From assembly GCF_001152565.1 (NCBI RefSeq), contig NZ_CQAZ01000016.1:1-64000 (forward strand): 64,000 nt of DNA, written 5' to 3'. The position numbers and the translations under genes were made by a program. The notes beneath the pieces were generated by a model. That model worked only from the letters and a program-made list of their open reading frames with translations, did no database searches and had not been told where the DNA came from. Of the stretch, positions 18,270 to 29,471 are shown piece by piece (positions within the stretch are counted from its first letter, which is position 1; each line of letters begins with the position of its first letter). Source of the DNA: Yersinia pekkanenii. GTDB lineage: Bacteria > Pseudomonadota > Gammaproteobacteria > Enterobacterales > Enterobacteriaceae.

Positions 18270-19262
18270 TTATACAATAGCTATCTCATTCCTATCCATT
18301 TGCACCAACATGATCCCTGCACGTAATCCCAACGCGACTTGTGGATTTGGGAACAAGATCCACTCGTATTCATGTGCAACACGATAGTGCTCATTAGGTT
18401 GTTCTGCGAGCAACGTTCCTTGGTTAAACCGAGTAAAATTAACCGTGTCATCAGCTACCCACAATTTAAAATCGGGGTGTTGCTTAAGCAGTGATTTCAC
18501 CACACGATAAAACACCATGTCCACGGTTCGTCGCTCAGCTAATTGTCTGCCACTGGCTAATGCCCGCAAGCCACAAATAATGGTACTAAATTGTGCAAGT
18601 TGATTTTCACCAAAAGGCAGTGCCTTACCCAGTTCCAGAGTACAACTCGCAGCCAAACAATACTCACTGCTAAAGTGGGCAAAAGTCCCGCCCACAGAGG
18701 TGTGCATAACCAATGCATCCAGTTCAATATCCTGTAGCCACCGTAACATTACCGCTGAATAGGGTGCTGGCTGATAAGGTAACAATCCAAATCGGGCATG
18801 ATGAGATCCGCGAATTGCAGTATGTAAATCATAATGTAATCGAGTAGATTGACTCTCAGTAGCAAAAAACTTAACGATAGTCTGCTCAAGAAGTTCCGCC
18901 CGTCGGGTTTCATCACTCAGTGAGTAATTCTGATGTCGCCCGCCAAACATGCGGTTGATATCGGCGGTGAGATAGCGTTTTCCCGCGCTAATCGCTGGCG
19001 GATTGCCAAAGATAACTAACAGGCGTACTGCCAGCGTTAATTTGCCCGTTAATAACTCTGATACCAATTGATTCAGAATCTCAATTGGCGCTGTTTCATT
19101 TCCGTGGAGACCTGCAGATAACACCACCGACTGCGAGTAATCGCCAACAGGCGTCAGCGCCAGTATTCCTTCGTCGAGCCATTGCCACTCCACGCTCGCA
19201 GTCTTACCTTGCGTCATTTTTGGAGGATGACCTGATAGTGTTACCGCCAATAAATCTAGCAT
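18270..19262 (-). CDS. astE: Succinylglutamate desuccinylase
   Basis: The last enzyme of the AST pathway hydrolyses N-succinylglutamate to glutamate and succinate. The product has 330 residues from MLDLLAVTLSGHPP; GAAGGGGCG precedes a double ATG and the second is chosen. It is a zinc carboxypeptidase-like AstE/AspA family member with ligands His53 and Glu56 (HGNETAP) and His147 (YDLHTAIRG). It ends the astCADBE operon, about 65 bp after astB. Confidence 0.95.
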   Translation of the reverse strand: MLDLLAVTLSGHPPKMTQGKTASVEWQWLDEGILALTPVGDYSQSVVLSAGLHGNETAPIEILNQLVSELLTGKLTLAVRLLVIFGNPPAISAGKRYLTADINRMFGGRHQNYSLSDETRRAELLEQTIVKFFATESQSTRLHYDLHTAIRGSHHARFGLLPYQPAPYSAVMLRWLQDIELDALVMHTSVGGTFAHFSSEYCLAASCTLELGKALPFGENQLAQFSTIICGLRALASGRQLAERRTVDMVFYRVVKSLLKQHPDFKLWVADDTVNFTRFNQGTLLAEQPNEHYRVAHEYEWILFPNPQVALGLRAGIMLVQMDRNEIAIV

Positions 19263-19327
19263 CATCGCCCCTTCTATTGGTGAAAAAACAGACTGATACC
19301 CCATGCTGTTGGATAACGCATACTGAG

Positions 19328-20677
19328 TTATGACCCGTTGCGTTGAAATGGATATACCGAACCCAAATTGAGTATCCGCGTCAGTTCATCCAATGCCCGT
19401 CGGCCTTCTTGTAACAGTTGCGGGTCGGCTAAATCTTTAAATTGCAAATGATCACGATAATGTTGGTCTACCCAATTATTAAGTGCAACAAACAATGCCG
19501 GTGTCATCATCACTCTACGATTAACTGCCTGTAATTCAGTGTCACTCAAGGCAACGCGCAACCGTAAACAGGCTGGCCCACCACCATTACGCATACTTTC
19601 GCGCAGATCAAAAACCCTGACTTCATCAATCGGCCCGCCGCTATTGATCAGTTTCGACAAATATCGCCACACCACCGGACTGTCTTGCGATTCCTGTGGG
19701 ATAACCAACAACATTTTGCCGTTCGGTTTACTGAGTAATTGGCTGTTAAACAAATAGGTCGATACCGCCTCAGCGACCGATACCTCAGCGGCGGGGACTT
19801 CAATGTTGATCAGTTGCTGTTCAATGCGCCCCATTTTGCGGCGAATGTCATCAATTACTTGAATATCGGGTACGAATGCATGCTGATGGTGGAATAACAC
19901 ATTTTGATTGCTGACTGCGATGACATCATTGTGAAAGACGCCCTGATCGATCACTGCTGGGTTCTGCTGCACAAAAACTACCCGGTCAGGCTCTAACAGA
20001 TGTAAGCGCGCGACAGCTTCACTGGCTTCCAATGTCTGACGGGCGGGATATCGGCTGGGTATCGCCCCGCTTTCTAACCCTTTGCGGCCATAAACGAATA
20101 GCTGGATCGCCGGGCTGTCGTATTCGCCCCCCAGACGGTTATGATTTGCCGCGCCCTCATCGCCAAACAGCTCCACCGCAGGCAATGCATCGTGATGAAC
20201 AAAGTGGCGATGGTTATTGAAAACACCTTTTAATATTGCTGATGTGGTATCCGCCTCTATCGCCCGATGAAACTTATTACTCAAATTGGCAACGGTAAAA
20301 TGAACACGGCTATCAGCGCTGTCTGCTGAAGGGGATACTGTCGCCGCGTTGGCCGTCCACATTGATGACGCAGAGCTTACTGCAGATAATAGGCGTGGAG
20401 ATTTGCGCGCCACGTCACTCAATACTTGCTCATCTGAGCCACTAAAACCTAACTGCCGCAACACGCTGATTGCCGGCCGTTCCTGCGGCGGCAGGATGCC
20501 TTGTTTATAGCCTAAATCAGCCAGTGCCTTCATTTTTAGCAACCCTTGTTTCGCGGCCAAACGAGGGTTGGAAATGCTATTTTGATGCGCGCTAGAGGCT
20601 TCATTGCCAAAAGACAAGCCCGCATAATGATGTGTCAGCCCGACCAACCCATCGAAGTTAACTTCATATCCTGCCAT
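19328..20677 (-). CDS. astB: N-succinylarginine dihydrolase
   Basis: The cytoplasmic amidinotransferase-fold enzyme converts N-succinylarginine to N-succinylornithine, CO2 and two ammonia. Its 449 residues begin with [24 protein letters not shown], the family hallmark. The internal [20 protein letters not shown] and the late [14 protein letters not shown] carry the catalytic Cys. The size matches the E. coli enzyme. It is the fourth gene of astCADBE, 26 bp after astD. Confidence 0.96.
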   Translation of the reverse strand: MAGYEVNFDGLVGLTHHYAGLSFGNEASSAHQNSISNPRLAAKQGLLKMKALADLGYKQGILPPQERPAISVLRQLGFSGSDEQVLSDVARKSPRLLSAVSSASSMWTANAATVSPSADSADSRVHFTVANLSNKFHRAIEADTTSAILKGVFNNHRHFVHHDALPAVELFGDEGAANHNRLGGEYDSPAIQLFVYGRKGLESGAIPSRYPARQTLEASEAVARLHLLEPDRVVFVQQNPAVIDQGVFHNDVIAVSNQNVLFHHQHAFVPDIQVIDDIRRKMGRIEQQLINIEVPAAEVSVAEAVSTYLFNSQLLSKPNGKMLLVIPQESQDSPVVWRYLSKLINSGGPIDEVRVFDLRESMRNGGGPACLRLRVALSDTELQAVNRRVMMTPALFVALNNWVDQHYRDHLQFKDLADPQLLQEGRRALDELTRILNLGSVYPFQRNGS

Positions 20678-20703
20678 CGTATTCTCCGTTCGCGAGCGAC
20701 TGG

Positions 20704-23219
<2,516 letters not shown>

Positions 23220-23249
23220 AGTCAAGGTCCCTTGCTTACTGCATAAATG

Positions 23250-24494
23250 TTACGACTTAGCCCTATGACAAACCTGTTCAATACCCCTGGTCAATCGGGC
23301 TAACCCCTCTTTAATATCGTGCTGCGAAATAATCAGTGATGGCGCGAATCGCACCACATCAGGGCCGGCAATCAGGGCGATTAGCCCATGCTGAGCTGCG
23401 GCCTGTACTATCTCTTTGGATTTACCGGCATAATCCTTGTGAAGCACACAGCCAATCAGCAGGCCACGCCCACGGATTTCAGTAAAAACGTTGTGGCGGG
23501 CATTTATTTCAGCCAATCCATCCAAGAACCACTGATGCCTTTCTTTAACCCCTGCGAGAAGTGCTGGTGTGTTGATAAGGGACAAAACAGTACCTGCAAC
23601 CGCGCAAGCCAGCGGGTTACCGCCGTAGGTAGTACCGTGGCTGCCGACATTAAGTGCGCTGGCATATTTTGTGGTAGTCAGCATGGCGGCAATCGGGAAG
23701 CCCCCCCCCAGTGCTTTGGCGCTGGTCAGAACATCAGGTGTCACACCGTAGTGCATGTAGGCATACAGTTCTCCAGTACGACCTACCCCAGTTTGTACTT
23801 CGTCAAAAATCAGTAATGCGTTATGACGATGGCACAAAGCCCGTAAACCATGCAGAAACTCGCTATCTGCTGGCAGCACACCACCTTCGCCCTGAATCGG
23901 CTCCACAATCACCGCGCAGGTTTGATCATTGATAAGTGCCTCTGCAGAGGCCAAATTGTTGAAAGTACCGTGACTGATCCCACCCGGTAACGGCGCAAAA
24001 TCCTGTGAATATTTAGGCTGACCCCCAGTGGCAACGGTAAATAGCGTCCGACCATGAAACGCATTGCTGAATGCCACAATCTGGTTCTTTTCCCCTTGCT
24101 GCCCCGGTTTAGTGGCAAAATTATCCAATGCATATTTGCGCGCCAGTTTCAGTGCTGCTTCGTTGGCCTCAGCCCCTGAATTGCAGAAAAAAACTTTCTC
24201 GGCAAAAGTGGCATCAATTAATTGTTTAGCCAGGCGCAATACCGGTTCGTTGGTATAGCCGTTACCCAAGTGCCACACTTTGTCGGCTTGTTCAATCAGC
24301 GCCGCCTTAACTGCCGGATGCCCATGCCCCAGCGCATTCACGGCAATACCGCCGGCAAAATCGATATAAGATTTACCCTGCTGATCCCACAGCAATGACC
24401 CTTCTCCTCGCACCACAATAAAATCTGCTGGTGCATAAGTTGGCACAATCCATTCATCAAAAGACTGTCGGGTAACCGGAATTGGCTGTTCCAT
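23250..24494 (-). CDS. astC: Succinylornithine transaminase
   Basis: The PLP-dependent class III aminotransferase of 414 residues moves the amino group of N-succinylornithine to 2-oxoglutarate, giving glutamate. It begins [23 protein letters not shown] behind AGAGG; an upstream in-frame reading to 24566 is not supported. PLP-site motifs are [31 protein letters not shown] with the pyridine-nitrogen Asp, and the Schiff-base Lys in [14 protein letters not shown]. It is first in astCADBE, downstream of a candidate sigma-54 promoter. It resembles biosynthetic ArgD, but the operon fixes its catabolic role. Confidence 0.96.
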   Translation of the reverse strand: MEQPIPVTRQSFDEWIVPTYAPADFIVVRGEGSLLWDQQGKSYIDFAGGIAVNALGHGHPAVKAALIEQADKVWHLGNGYTNEPVLRLAKQLIDATFAEKVFFCNSGAEANEAALKLARKYALDNFATKPGQQGEKNQIVAFSNAFHGRTLFTVATGGQPKYSQDFAPLPGGISHGTFNNLASAEALINDQTCAVIVEPIQGEGGVLPADSEFLHGLRALCHRHNALLIFDEVQTGVGRTGELYAYMHYGVTPDVLTSAKALGGGFPIAAMLTTTKYASALNVGSHGTTYGGNPLACAVAGTVLSLINTPALLAGVKERHQWFLDGLAEINARHNVFTEIRGRGLLIGCVLHKDYAGKSKEIVQAAAQHGLIALIAGPDVVRFAPSLIISQHDIKEGLARLTRGIEQVCHRAKS

Positions 24495-24626
24495 ATAGGC
24501 CTCTTTAATCAGCGTAAATATTGGGTTGAGAGACTCATCGTTAGGACTCACCCTGTCGCCCAACAAAAATCTCTTATTCTGTTAACAATAAATAATGAAA
24601 TATATTCATATGATATAAAGTGTACA

Positions 24627-24641
24627 GCAGCTTTTATGCCA
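24627..24641 (-). promoter_or_regulatory. Candidate sigma-54 promoter of astCADBE
   Basis: On the minus strand TGGCATAAAAGCTGC carries the GG (-24) and GC (-12) doublets with exactly 10 bases between them, differing mildly from TGGCAC-N5-TTGC. It lies about 130 bp before astC. The E. coli operon is known to be transcribed by sigma-54 under nitrogen limitation. Confidence 0.65.
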
Positions 24642-24695
24642 CACCATTCATAATGTGAATAAAATGTATAAACTCCATTAAAACAAGGTTTTAAA

Positions 24696-24711
24696 TTGCA
24701 TAATTATGCAA
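24696..24711. promoter_or_regulatory. Candidate ArgR (ARG box) site upstream of astC
   Basis: TTGCATAATTATGCAA is a perfect 16-bp palindrome with the 5-4-5 layout of ARG boxes (TGAAT-WWWW-ATTCA), here TGCAT-AATT-ATGCA. A shorter ARG-like palindrome TGAAATATATTCA lies at 24596-24608. ArgR is a known co-activator of the ast operon in enterics. Confidence 0.5.
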
Positions 24712-25052
24712 AACACCCGCATTCATTTTGCATTTTATGGTCCAGACAGGCCAAAATGTGGGTTCAGCTCGAAATTATATGCATTTGATACCAAATTTGA
24801 TTTTTGCTCTGCAAGATCACATTTTTGCAACATAAAAACAACAACCAAGGTTTGTATTGCCCTATAAACGCGCAGTGAATGCATCAATTAAGTGCATTTC
24901 TCCTACCGACTAACAGGGGATTACGAAAAGGATTAAGCCGTTTATGCACTGCGGGAGGGGGGATATAGCGAAAATGTCAACCGAGGATCATACTGATCTG
25001 GCTCCATTTTCTGCAGCCAGATAAAAAGACTCAATGAGGAGAGATAGGCATG

Positions 25053-26492
25053 CTATCGGCGAGAGCGGCTGTTATCTGTTCCGCTGCTTAGTTGGTTAAT
25101 CAGTTGTGCCAGAATACGAATTGCCTTTTCACTTTGTTCCGACCAGGCAAACGAAGCGTTGAGGCGAAAACAGTGATCAAACTGATTGCCGGTAGTAAAC
25201 ATTCGCCCCGGAGCAATACTGACCCCCTGCTCCAAGGCACGCCGATATAGCTCGCGGGTATTGAATGGCGGCTCCAATTCCAGCCACAAGAAATAGCCCC
25301 CCTCAGGGTGGCTGATTTTGACATTTTTGGGAAAGTGCTCGACAACCGCCTGCCGCAAGCTATTCAACCGCTGTTCCATTAAGCGACGTAAACGGCGAAG
25401 ATGAGTATCGTATCCTCCCTGAGTGAGATAATCCGCAATGGCCAATTGTGTCGGTACACTGGCTGAAACTGTGCTCATCAACTGTAAATGTTGGATCCGC
25501 TGCGCATGTTCCCCTGCTGCAACCCACCCCACCCGGAACCCTGGAGCCAGGCATTTAGAAAAAGAGGAACAATGCAGAATTTGCCGATGCTGATCGAGTG
25601 CTTTGGCTGGCAACGGCCGCTCAGCACCGAAGTACAACTCACCATAAACATCATCTTCAATCAACGAGACATTATTCTGTTTCAGCAGAGCCACCAGCCG
25701 TTTTTTCTGCGGCCAAGACATAGTGCAACCTAACGGATTCTGACAATGAGTCATCAGCCAGCAAGCTTTGATGGGGTATTGATTGATCACCTGCTCAAGG
25801 GCATCGAGGTCTATGCCGTATTGTGGGTGAGTGGTAATCGCGATGGCTTTTAACCGCAAACGCTCTATCGCCTGTAATGCACCGTAAAATGCGGGCGATT
25901 CAATAACCACCCAATCTCCGGGCTGTGTCACCGCCTGCAAGCTGAGGCTAAGTGATTCCATCGCTCCAGCCGTAATAACAATTTCTTCTGGTGAAACATT
26001 CATTCCGCTGATGGCATAACGTTGGGCAATATTGCGCCGTAAACTTTCGTTACCCGGTGGCAAGTTAGTGACTGAACTCTGTGGCGATATTTTGCGCGCC
26101 ACACTGGCCAGAGCGCGCGATAATCGGGGCTGTAACAGTAAACTGGGGTCAGGAAAGGCCGAGCCAAATGGCATTATTGCCGGATCTTTTCCCGCCTGTA
26201 GTACATCAAAAATAAAGGTATTAATGTCTACCTGCTCATCCAGATGCAGTTTTTTCCCTCGTTGCGGTTGGGGCAATTGTGTCGGGCGCGAAGCAACATA
26301 ATATCCCGACTGTGGCCGTGCCACGATCCATCCCTGACTTTCCAGTAGCTGATAAGACTGCACTACCGTCATCAGGCTTAATCCTGATTGTTTACAACTT
26401 TCCCGCAACGAAGGCAGCTTGTCACCCGCCTGCCAGACCTTGGATTGTATTTGCGCCCGGATTTGTTGAGCTAACTGTTCATATCGTGTCAT
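25053..26492 (-). CDS. MocR-type regulator (GntR helix-turn-helix fused to aminotransferase domain)
   Basis: The product is a 479-residue fusion regulator. The N-terminal GntR-type winged helix is about residues 1-72 (YEQLAQQIRAQIQSKVW, KLPSLRESCKQSGLSLMTVVQSYQLLESQGWI). A class I aminotransferase fold follows (about 100-470), with the PLP Lys in SSFSKCLAPGFRVGW and the NP.G motif (CQNPLGCTMS). MocR proteins use PLP or a PLP-amino-acid adduct as effector rather than doing catalysis. It is divergent from the cio operon with about 190 bp between starts, so it may regulate cioAB or itself, but no target is proven. It resembles E. coli YdcR more than PdxR. Confidence 0.88.
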   Translation of the reverse strand: MTRYEQLAQQIRAQIQSKVWQAGDKLPSLRESCKQSGLSLMTVVQSYQLLESQGWIVARPQSGYYVASRPTQLPQPQRGKKLHLDEQVDINTFIFDVLQAGKDPAIMPFGSAFPDPSLLLQPRLSRALASVARKISPQSSVTNLPPGNESLRRNIAQRYAISGMNVSPEEIVITAGAMESLSLSLQAVTQPGDWVVIESPAFYGALQAIERLRLKAIAITTHPQYGIDLDALEQVINQYPIKACWLMTHCQNPLGCTMSWPQKKRLVALLKQNNVSLIEDDVYGELYFGAERPLPAKALDQHRQILHCSSFSKCLAPGFRVGWVAAGEHAQRIQHLQLMSTVSASVPTQLAIADYLTQGGYDTHLRRLRRLMEQRLNSLRQAVVEHFPKNVKISHPEGGYFLWLELEPPFNTRELYRRALEQGVSIAPGRMFTTGNQFDHCFRLNASFAWSEQSEKAIRILAQLINQLSSGTDNSRSRR

Positions 26493-26683
26493 AGGCCAAC
26501 TGTTATAGGTAAAATTGAATTAATTGTCACTATTATAGCCACTTTAACTTATGGTTAACTAACTGCCAAGTTTGCTCCCCGAAATAATCGCCAGTTGCCG
26601 CTACCTATCATCAGAGTAACCAATATCGGCGTGATTCATTTTATCGATTGATGAGGCAGGACCATGTTTGCAGCGAGGTCGCT

Positions 26684-28114
26684 ATGTTTGGCTTAACCGC
26701 TCTCGAGTTGGCCAGAATCCAATTCGCATTCACCATTTCATTCCATATTATCTTCCCGTCCATCACTATTGGGTTGGCCAGTTTTCTCGCCGTACTGGAA
26801 GGTTTATGGCTAAAAACCAAAAATGAGGATTATCGCGATCTTTACCATTTCTGGTCGAAAATATTTGCTGTCAACTTTGGTATGGGTGTCGTTTCCGGTC
26901 TGGTCATGGCCTACCAATTTGGCACTAACTGGAGCTTTTTCTCCGAATTTGCCGGCAGTATCACCGGCCCGTTACTGACCTATGAAGTTCTGACGGCATT
27001 CTTCCTTGAGGCCGGTTTCCTGGGAGTCATGCTATTTGGCTGGAACCGCGTCGGGCCCGGTTTGCATTTCTTTGCGACCTGCATGGTGGCGTTAGGTACC
27101 TTGATGTCCACTTTCTGGATCCTCGCCTCCAATAGCTGGATGCAAACCCCCCAAGGATTTGAGGTCATTAACGGACAAGTAGTACCGGTTGACTGGCTGA
27201 AAGTGATATTTAACCCGTCCTTCCCCTACCGGTTGCTGCATATGTCAACGGCGGCCTTCCTGGCATCGGCATTCTTTGTTGGTGCCTCTGCCGCTTGGCA
27301 TTTACTGCGCAAGCGCGATACTCCCGCGATGAGAAAAATGCTGTCAATGGCGATGTGGATGGCATTAATTATCGCCCCACTTCAGGCCGTTATCGGTGAT
27401 GCTCATGGCTTGAATACGTTGGAATATCAACCGGCTAAAATTGCTGCTATTGAAGGGCATTGGGAAAATATCCCTGGGGAACCCACACCACTGATTCTGT
27501 TTGGGTGGCCAGATATGAAACAGGAGAAAACCCATTTTGCTGTGAAAATTCCTTATTTAGGCAGCTTGATCCTCACTCATAGTCTGGAGAAACAGATCCC
27601 GGCGTTGAAATCATTCCCACCAGAAGACCGGCCTAACTCAACCATTGTTTTCTGGTCTTTCCGCATCATGGTCGGATTAGGCATGTTGATGATTTTGGCT
27701 GGTTTCTGGAGCTTATGGCTACGTTGGCGTGGCAACCTATATCAGTCACGGCCCTTCCTTTATTTCGTTTTATGGATGGGGCCATCGGGCCTGATTGCCA
27801 TTCTGGCGGGTTGGTTTACGACTGAAGTCGGCCGCCAGCCATGGATTGTCTATGGCCTGCAACGCACCAGTGATGCCGTTTCGTCTCATGGTGAAATACA
27901 TATGAGCATCAGTCTGCTGGTCTTTATTGTGGTATATGGCTCGGTATTTGGTGTGGGTTACGCTTACATGATGCGGCTTATCCGCACCGGGCCTAAAGTC
28001 CATGAAGGCACTCGGCAAGATAAAGGCGGTCCGGGGCAGCCCAATACGCCATCACGGCCGCTGTCGGCAGTCAGTGAGCCATTTAATACTGACACCAGCC
28101 AAGGCAGGAGTTAA
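26684..28114 (+). CDS. cioA: Cyanide-insensitive terminal quinol oxidase subunit I
   Basis: The inner-membrane bd-type quinol oxidase subunit I of 476 residues carries hemes b558, b595 and d and reduces O2 to water without proton pumping. Visible features are the heme-ligand His near the N-terminus (FTISFHIIFPSITIGLA), many membrane helices and the GRQPWIVYGLQRTSDAVS motif of the quinol site. The Q-loop is short, as in Pseudomonas CIO, and lacks the long insert of E. coli CydA. The start at 26684 follows GAGGTCGCT; an upstream ATG at 26648 would add a charged tail. It is followed 2 bp later by cioB. Confidence 0.93.
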   Translation: MFGLTALELARIQFAFTISFHIIFPSITIGLASFLAVLEGLWLKTKNEDYRDLYHFWSKIFAVNFGMGVVSGLVMAYQFGTNWSFFSEFAGSITGPLLTYEVLTAFFLEAGFLGVMLFGWNRVGPGLHFFATCMVALGTLMSTFWILASNSWMQTPQGFEVINGQVVPVDWLKVIFNPSFPYRLLHMSTAAFLASAFFVGASAAWHLLRKRDTPAMRKMLSMAMWMALIIAPLQAVIGDAHGLNTLEYQPAKIAAIEGHWENIPGEPTPLILFGWPDMKQEKTHFAVKIPYLGSLILTHSLEKQIPALKSFPPEDRPNSTIVFWSFRIMVGLGMLMILAGFWSLWLRWRGNLYQSRPFLYFVLWMGPSGLIAILAGWFTTEVGRQPWIVYGLQRTSDAVSSHGEIHMSISLLVFIVVYGSVFGVGYAYMMRLIRTGPKVHEGTRQDKGGPGQPNTPSRPLSAVSEPFNTDTSQGRS

Positions 28115-28116
28115 TT

Positions 28117-29124
28117 ATGGGTATTGATCTTCCATTGATTTGGTTTGTCATTATTGTGTTCAGCACCATGATGTATGTGGTTATGGACGGTTTTGATTTA
28201 GGTATCGGGATCCTGTTTCCATTGGTAAAAAATAGCCGTGACCGGGATTTAATGATGAACAGCGTTGCTCCGGTGTGGGATGGTAACGAAACCTGGTTGG
28301 TCCTTGGCGGAGCCGCCCTACTGGGTGCTTTCCCGTTGGCTTACGCTGTTATTCTGGATGCACTGGCAATTCCTCTAACACTGATGCTGTTGGGTTTGAT
28401 TTTCCGTGGCGTCGCATTTGAGTTCCGCTTTAAAGCCAGCCAGGAAAAACAGCATATCTGGGATAAAGCCTTTATTGGCGGTTCGCTGATAGCCACTTTT
28501 ACGCAAGGTATGGTGGTTGGAGCCTTTATTCACGGTTTCCCGGTCATGGGGCGCAGTTATAGTGGCGGCCCGTTTGACTGGTTTACCCCGTTTGCCCTGT
28601 TTTGTGGCTTAGGTTTGGTCACTGCCTATGCACTACTCGGTTGTACCTGGCTTATTATGAAAACAGAGGGTCATGTGCAGCAGGTGATGCACCGGTTGGC
28701 AACACCACTAACCTGGGTGATGCTGTTAGTTATTGCCACCATTAGTCTATGGACACCGGTTTCACATCCACAAATTGCTGCGCGCTGGTTCAGCTTGCCG
28801 AATCTGTTTTGGTTCCTGCCAGTACCTATATTGGTGCTACTGGCGAGCTGGGCCTTACTTCGCGCGGTCAATCATGGCGGGCATTATGCTCCCTTCTTAC
28901 TGACGCTATTACTGATATTCCTGGGGTATAGCGGCTTGGGTATTAGCATCTGGCCTTATCTTGTTCCGCCCTCCATTACCTTATGGCAAGCGGCAGCCCC
29001 CCCACAGAGCTTGGGATTTATGCTAGTCGGCGCACTCTTTATTATCCCCATTATTCTGGTTTATACCTTCTGGAGCTACTACGTATTCAGAGGGAAAATT
29101 AATCATGATCAGGGCTATCACTGA
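28117..29124 (+). CDS. cioB: Cyanide-insensitive terminal quinol oxidase subunit II
   Basis: This encodes the 335-residue CydB-family partner of CioA in the inner membrane. The N-terminus has the conserved LIWFVIIVFSTMMYVVMDGFDLGIG and NSVAPVWDGNETWLVLGGAALLGAFP stretches, followed by eight or so predicted membrane helices. Immediate coupling to cioA (2-bp gap) and the same short length as Pseudomonas CioB support a CIO-type oxidase, which typically works at high oxygen or when cyanide, NO or sulfide block heme-copper oxidases. Confidence 0.94.
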   Translation: MGIDLPLIWFVIIVFSTMMYVVMDGFDLGIGILFPLVKNSRDRDLMMNSVAPVWDGNETWLVLGGAALLGAFPLAYAVILDALAIPLTLMLLGLIFRGVAFEFRFKASQEKQHIWDKAFIGGSLIATFTQGMVVGAFIHGFPVMGRSYSGGPFDWFTPFALFCGLGLVTAYALLGCTWLIMKTEGHVQQVMHRLATPLTWVMLLVIATISLWTPVSHPQIAARWFSLPNLFWFLPVPILVLLASWALLRAVNHGGHYAPFLLTLLLIFLGYSGLGISIWPYLVPPSITLWQAAAPPQSLGFMLVGALFIIPIILVYTFWSYYVFRGKINHDQGYH

Positions 29125-29208
29125 GCGACTGATTACTATCACGGGTAGGTTCACCTGCCCTGATGTTTACTGATAATTGATGCTGTAGTTTGTCTGGGCG
29201 GAACTTAT

Positions 29209-29406
29209 ATGAGTGAAAATGATATTAATGCCAAGAAGCTGGTTACATCACCATCGGCGTCCCCACCGTCTGAACCGGTAAAATCCCCATGGTGGCAGAA
29301 AGTCGGTTGGATGTTCTTAATCTGGTGCGCTAGCGTATTGACGTTATTGGCTGTTTCCATGCTGTTTCGTATGATGATGACTGCGGCCGGTATGAAGTCC
29401 CATTAA
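29209..29406 (+). CDS. DUF2474-family small membrane protein of the CIO operon
   Basis: The product is a 65-residue protein with a hydrophilic, Ser/Pro-rich N-terminus and one membrane helix (about residues 32-55, WMFLIWCASVLTLLAVSMLFRMMM) ending in AAGMK. The DUF2474 pattern (W..VGW...IWCASV...AVS..FR..M.AAG) is visible. Such small proteins usually follow cioAB and are thought to be a small accessory subunit analogous to CydX. It lies 85 bp after cioB and 65 bp before narX. Confidence 0.8.
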   Translation: MSENDINAKKLVTSPSASPPSEPVKSPWWQKVGWMFLIWCASVLTLLAVSMLFRMMMTAAGMKSH

Positions 29407-29471
29407 CGCTAACATTTCAACATTAAAAACGGTAAGGTTGCCGCGTTTATTGGTCAAAGGGATCCTATTAT

